Origin: Herbinix sp.
Lineage (GTDB): Bacteria; Bacillota; Clostridia; Lachnospirales; Lachnospiraceae
Direction of reading: 5' to 3'
Length of the DNA stretch: 64,000 nt
NCBI GenBank assembly: GCA_029238935.1
Contig: JAQZBN010000007.1
Span: forward strand, 44,245 to 108,244
A model generated the notes under the pieces. That model was not told the DNA's origin, did not search any database, and saw only the letters and a program-made list of their open reading frames with translations. The position numbers were made by a program, and so were the translations under genes. Below, in pieces: positions 62,373 through 64,000 of the stretch (position 1 is its first letter; the number at the start of each line of letters is the position of its first letter).

Positions 62373-62545
62373 GATACTGTGGTATATTTTTCTATGTAAT
62401 ATAGTTTTAATTACTATTTAAGACAACAATCCAATCTAAATGAAATATTATCCAAAACCTTAAGGTTATGCAATTATATCTTTCTTCACTATCAATATCC
62501 TTATAAATGATTTGCTTTCTGTTAAAAATTGTGCTTAAGATGAGT

Positions 62546-62623
62546 AAAAAGCGGCAATACGGAAAGCCAGATAGAGTTGTACTATACGAACATAACTCTA
62601 TCTTGTCTTCCATAATGCCGCTT
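62546..62623 (-). terminator. Long two-part hairpin after V-ATPase subunit D
   Basis: AAGCGGCA (62549-62556) pairs with TGCCGCTT (62616-62623), then GGAA/TTCC, and an inner stem AGATAGAGTT (62569-62578) with AACTCTATCT (62594-62603). On the minus strand it ends in a short T-run (CTTTTTAC). It fits a terminator for the V-ATPase operon with an unusually long stem. The rest of 62373-62683 shows no gene. Confidence 0.55.
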
Positions 62624-62683
62624 ATGATAATTAAGCTATTTCTCGACCCATACTAAATTGCCACATCATGATGTTTATGAACA

Positions 62684-63361
62684 TTATGATTCATTTGCTT
62701 CATTATAACGTTCATTATAATGATGTGCCTGTTCTAACATCATATCCTTAACCTTCATCAAACGAATTTGTGTACTACGCTCGTTCTCATCCAGTTTCAT
62801 AATAATATATTTTATATTTTCCTTCATTTCAGGAATCATAACGTGCTCTAAGGCATTTACACGACGTCTGGTTTTCTCAATCTCTGCAGCCATCAGCTGA
62901 CAGGATTTCTCGATTTCAGCTAGACGAAGCATTTCCGGAAGAATATCCTGCAAGGATTTCACTGCATCATCTAAATCGCTGGATGTAAATGCAAATCCAT
63001 AGGGATAGATATCATTTTCATCCGGTGTCTTAGTCTTGTATTCAAATTCCGGTATTTCCACACTCATAACATTACGAGTTCTGGTCTCCAGATACACTTC
63101 CTGCCTTGGTGCCATCAGAGCTACATTTAATACCTCATCCGGCATGGAAGATCTGGCTAATACAAAGTTTTTATTCGCTGCTAAAATCCCTTGTTCAACC
63201 TTTTCCCGTAAAGTTTTATTCTCACGAACTAAATCGAGGAACTGACGCATCAGCTCGTCTCTTTTATCCTTAAGAAGTTTATGTCCACGAGTTGCGGTAA
63301 CCAACTTTCTTTTTAAGCGGGTTAACTCCATTCGGGTTGGATTGACATGCTTTTTTGCCAT
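62684..63361 (-). CDS. V-type ATP synthase subunit D
   Basis: Central rotor shaft (subunit D) of the V1 domain, coupling ATP hydrolysis to ion movement. The 225-residue protein starts VNPTRMELTRLKRKLVTATRGHKLLKDKRDEL (in pieces), the exact V/A-type subunit D opening, and is a long coiled coil ending in TRRRVNALEHVMIPEMKE and ERSTQIRLMKVKDMML (in pieces). GGGGG precedes the ATG, 18 bp after subunit B. The operon continues beyond the window. Confidence 0.95.
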   Translation of the reverse strand: MAKKHVNPTRMELTRLKRKLVTATRGHKLLKDKRDELMRQFLDLVRENKTLREKVEQGILAANKNFVLARSSMPDEVLNVALMAPRQEVYLETRTRNVMSVEIPEFEYKTKTPDENDIYPYGFAFTSSDLDDAVKSLQDILPEMLRLAEIEKSCQLMAAEIEKTRRRVNALEHVMIPEMKENIKYIIMKLDENERSTQIRLMKVKDMMLEQAHHYNERYNEANES

Positions 63362-63379
63362 GAACAGTACCCCCTTTGA

Positions 63380-64000
63380 TTATTTTCCGTAATACTTATC
63401 CAGAAACTCGTCTTTAATTCTCTTAAGCTCTGTTCTTGGAAGTATGGATAAAAGCTTCCAACCAACCTCTAAGGTTTCTTCAATACTACGGTTGGTCTGA
63501 TAACCCTGGGAAACATATTCCCGTTCAAAGGAATCAGCAAATTTAGCATACAGCTTATCAATATCCGTTAATGCTGCTTCACCAAGTACTACCATCAATT
63601 CTTTTGCTTCCTTACCTCTTGCATAGGCTGCAAAGATCTGGTTCATCGTATTTGCGTGATCAGCACGGGTTTTTCCTTCACCAATACCTTTATCCTTTAG
63701 ACGGGATAAGGATGGAAGAACGTCAATCGGCGGAGTAATATTTTGACGATACAACTCACGACTTAGAATGATCTGCCCTTCTGTAATATAACCTGTTAAG
63801 TCTGGAATTGGGTGAGTTTTATCATCCTCAGGCATGGTTAAGATAGGTATCATCGTAATACTTCCTGCTTTTCCTTTTTGTCTTCCGGCTCTCTCATATA
63901 ACGAAGCAAGGTCTGTATACATATATCCCGGATAACCACGACGACCGGGAACCTCTTTTCGAGCTGCCGATACTTCACGTAAGGAATCCGCGTAGTTTGT
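63380..64000 (-). CDS. V-type ATP synthase subunit B, C-terminal part
   Basis: Non-catalytic nucleotide-binding subunit B of V-ATPase. Only the last 206 codons are in the window; the gene continues past the right edge. Continuous from the first in-frame codon ([40 protein letters not shown]) to the stop. It contains [20 protein letters not shown] and the [18 protein letters not shown] block specific for B, not A. The next gene downstream is D. Confidence 0.95.
   Translation of the reverse strand, partial: TNYADSLREVSAARKEVPGRRGYPGYMYTDLASLYERAGRQKGKAGSITMIPILTMPEDDKTHPIPDLTGYITEGQIILSRELYRQNITPPIDVLPSLSRLKDKGIGEGKTRADHANTMNQIFAAYARGKEAKELMVVLGEAALTDIDKLYAKFADSFEREYVSQGYQTNRSIEETLEVGWKLLSILPRTELKRIKDEFLDKYYGK

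Noticed and set aside
62407..62613. Minus-strand frame of 68 codons after the V-ATPase genes
   Set aside because: It covers the long hairpin and has no ribosome site.
1..64000. Insertion sequence, prophage, CRISPR array or integrated element
   Set aside because: No transposase, integrase, capsid gene or regularly spaced repeat array was seen; gene content and base composition look even throughout.

Overview
The window is chromosomal DNA from a low-GC, endospore-forming, anaerobic Firmicute, most likely a clostridial (Lachnospiraceae-type) species. The evidence is the sporulation and germination genes (gpr, spoIIP, a gerA-type operon, a cwlC-like amidase), a pyruvate:ferredoxin oxidoreductase, ferredoxins, a V-type ATPase, an SLH-anchored surface protein, and strong GGAGG-type ribosome binding sites throughout. 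Gene order gpr-spoIIP-lepA and yicC-remA-rpoZ is typical of Firmicutes. I see no phage, insertion sequence, CRISPR array or obvious genomic island; most of the window is ordinary core and accessory chromosome.

Layout. 1-3300: lepA (5' end only), spoIIP and gpr on the minus strand, with rpsT divergent. 3300-7300: an SLH surface protein, a membrane protein of unknown function, an acetyltransferase and tRNA-Ser(CGA). 7340-10670: holA, lepB, rpoZ, remA and yicC; guanylate kinase, usually found between remA and rpoZ, is absent. 10900-14820: a spore-type amidase, then the sulfur operon metY-cysK, preceded by an Rrf2 regulator and by a promoter embedded in inverted repeats. 14900-17800: a P-type cation ATPase behind what I read as a NiCo (Ni2+/Co2+) riboswitch with an overlapping terminator; this is the most notable regulatory element here. 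18000-21430: HAD phosphatase, EamA exporter, peroxiredoxin and an Fe-S protein. 21600-27000: bmpA, a nucleoside-type ABC importer and tdk, forming a nucleoside uptake and salvage operon. 27000-29300: Gx transporter, NusG-II protein and divergent ApbE, a set linked to flavinylated redox systems. 29500-38500: a DUF4474/metallophosphoesterase pair, flavin reductase, ferredoxin, a large FtsX-type ABC exporter, YetF-like and M23 proteins.

38460-42340 is a germinant-receptor operon read A-C-D-B, including a small two-helix D-type subunit. 43290-47050 holds PFOR and a DUF3787 protein; 47300-52800 cardiolipin synthase, DegV, a DUF438/hemerythrin/PAS protein and an amino acid permease. 53700-57330 is gnd-zwf-cyclase, an oxidative pentose phosphate operon with no recognisable 6-phosphogluconolactonase but with a metal-dependent hydrolase of the cyclase family at its end. 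57480-60800 holds a two-component system, a DUF2318 protein and a DUF1858 protein; 61160-62220 a nitronate monooxygenase-like FMN enzyme with a consensus promoter; 62680-64000 V-ATPase subunits D and B (B is cut by the window end).

Most operons end in clear intrinsic terminators. Functions are assigned from recognisable motifs and context only; no database search was run.
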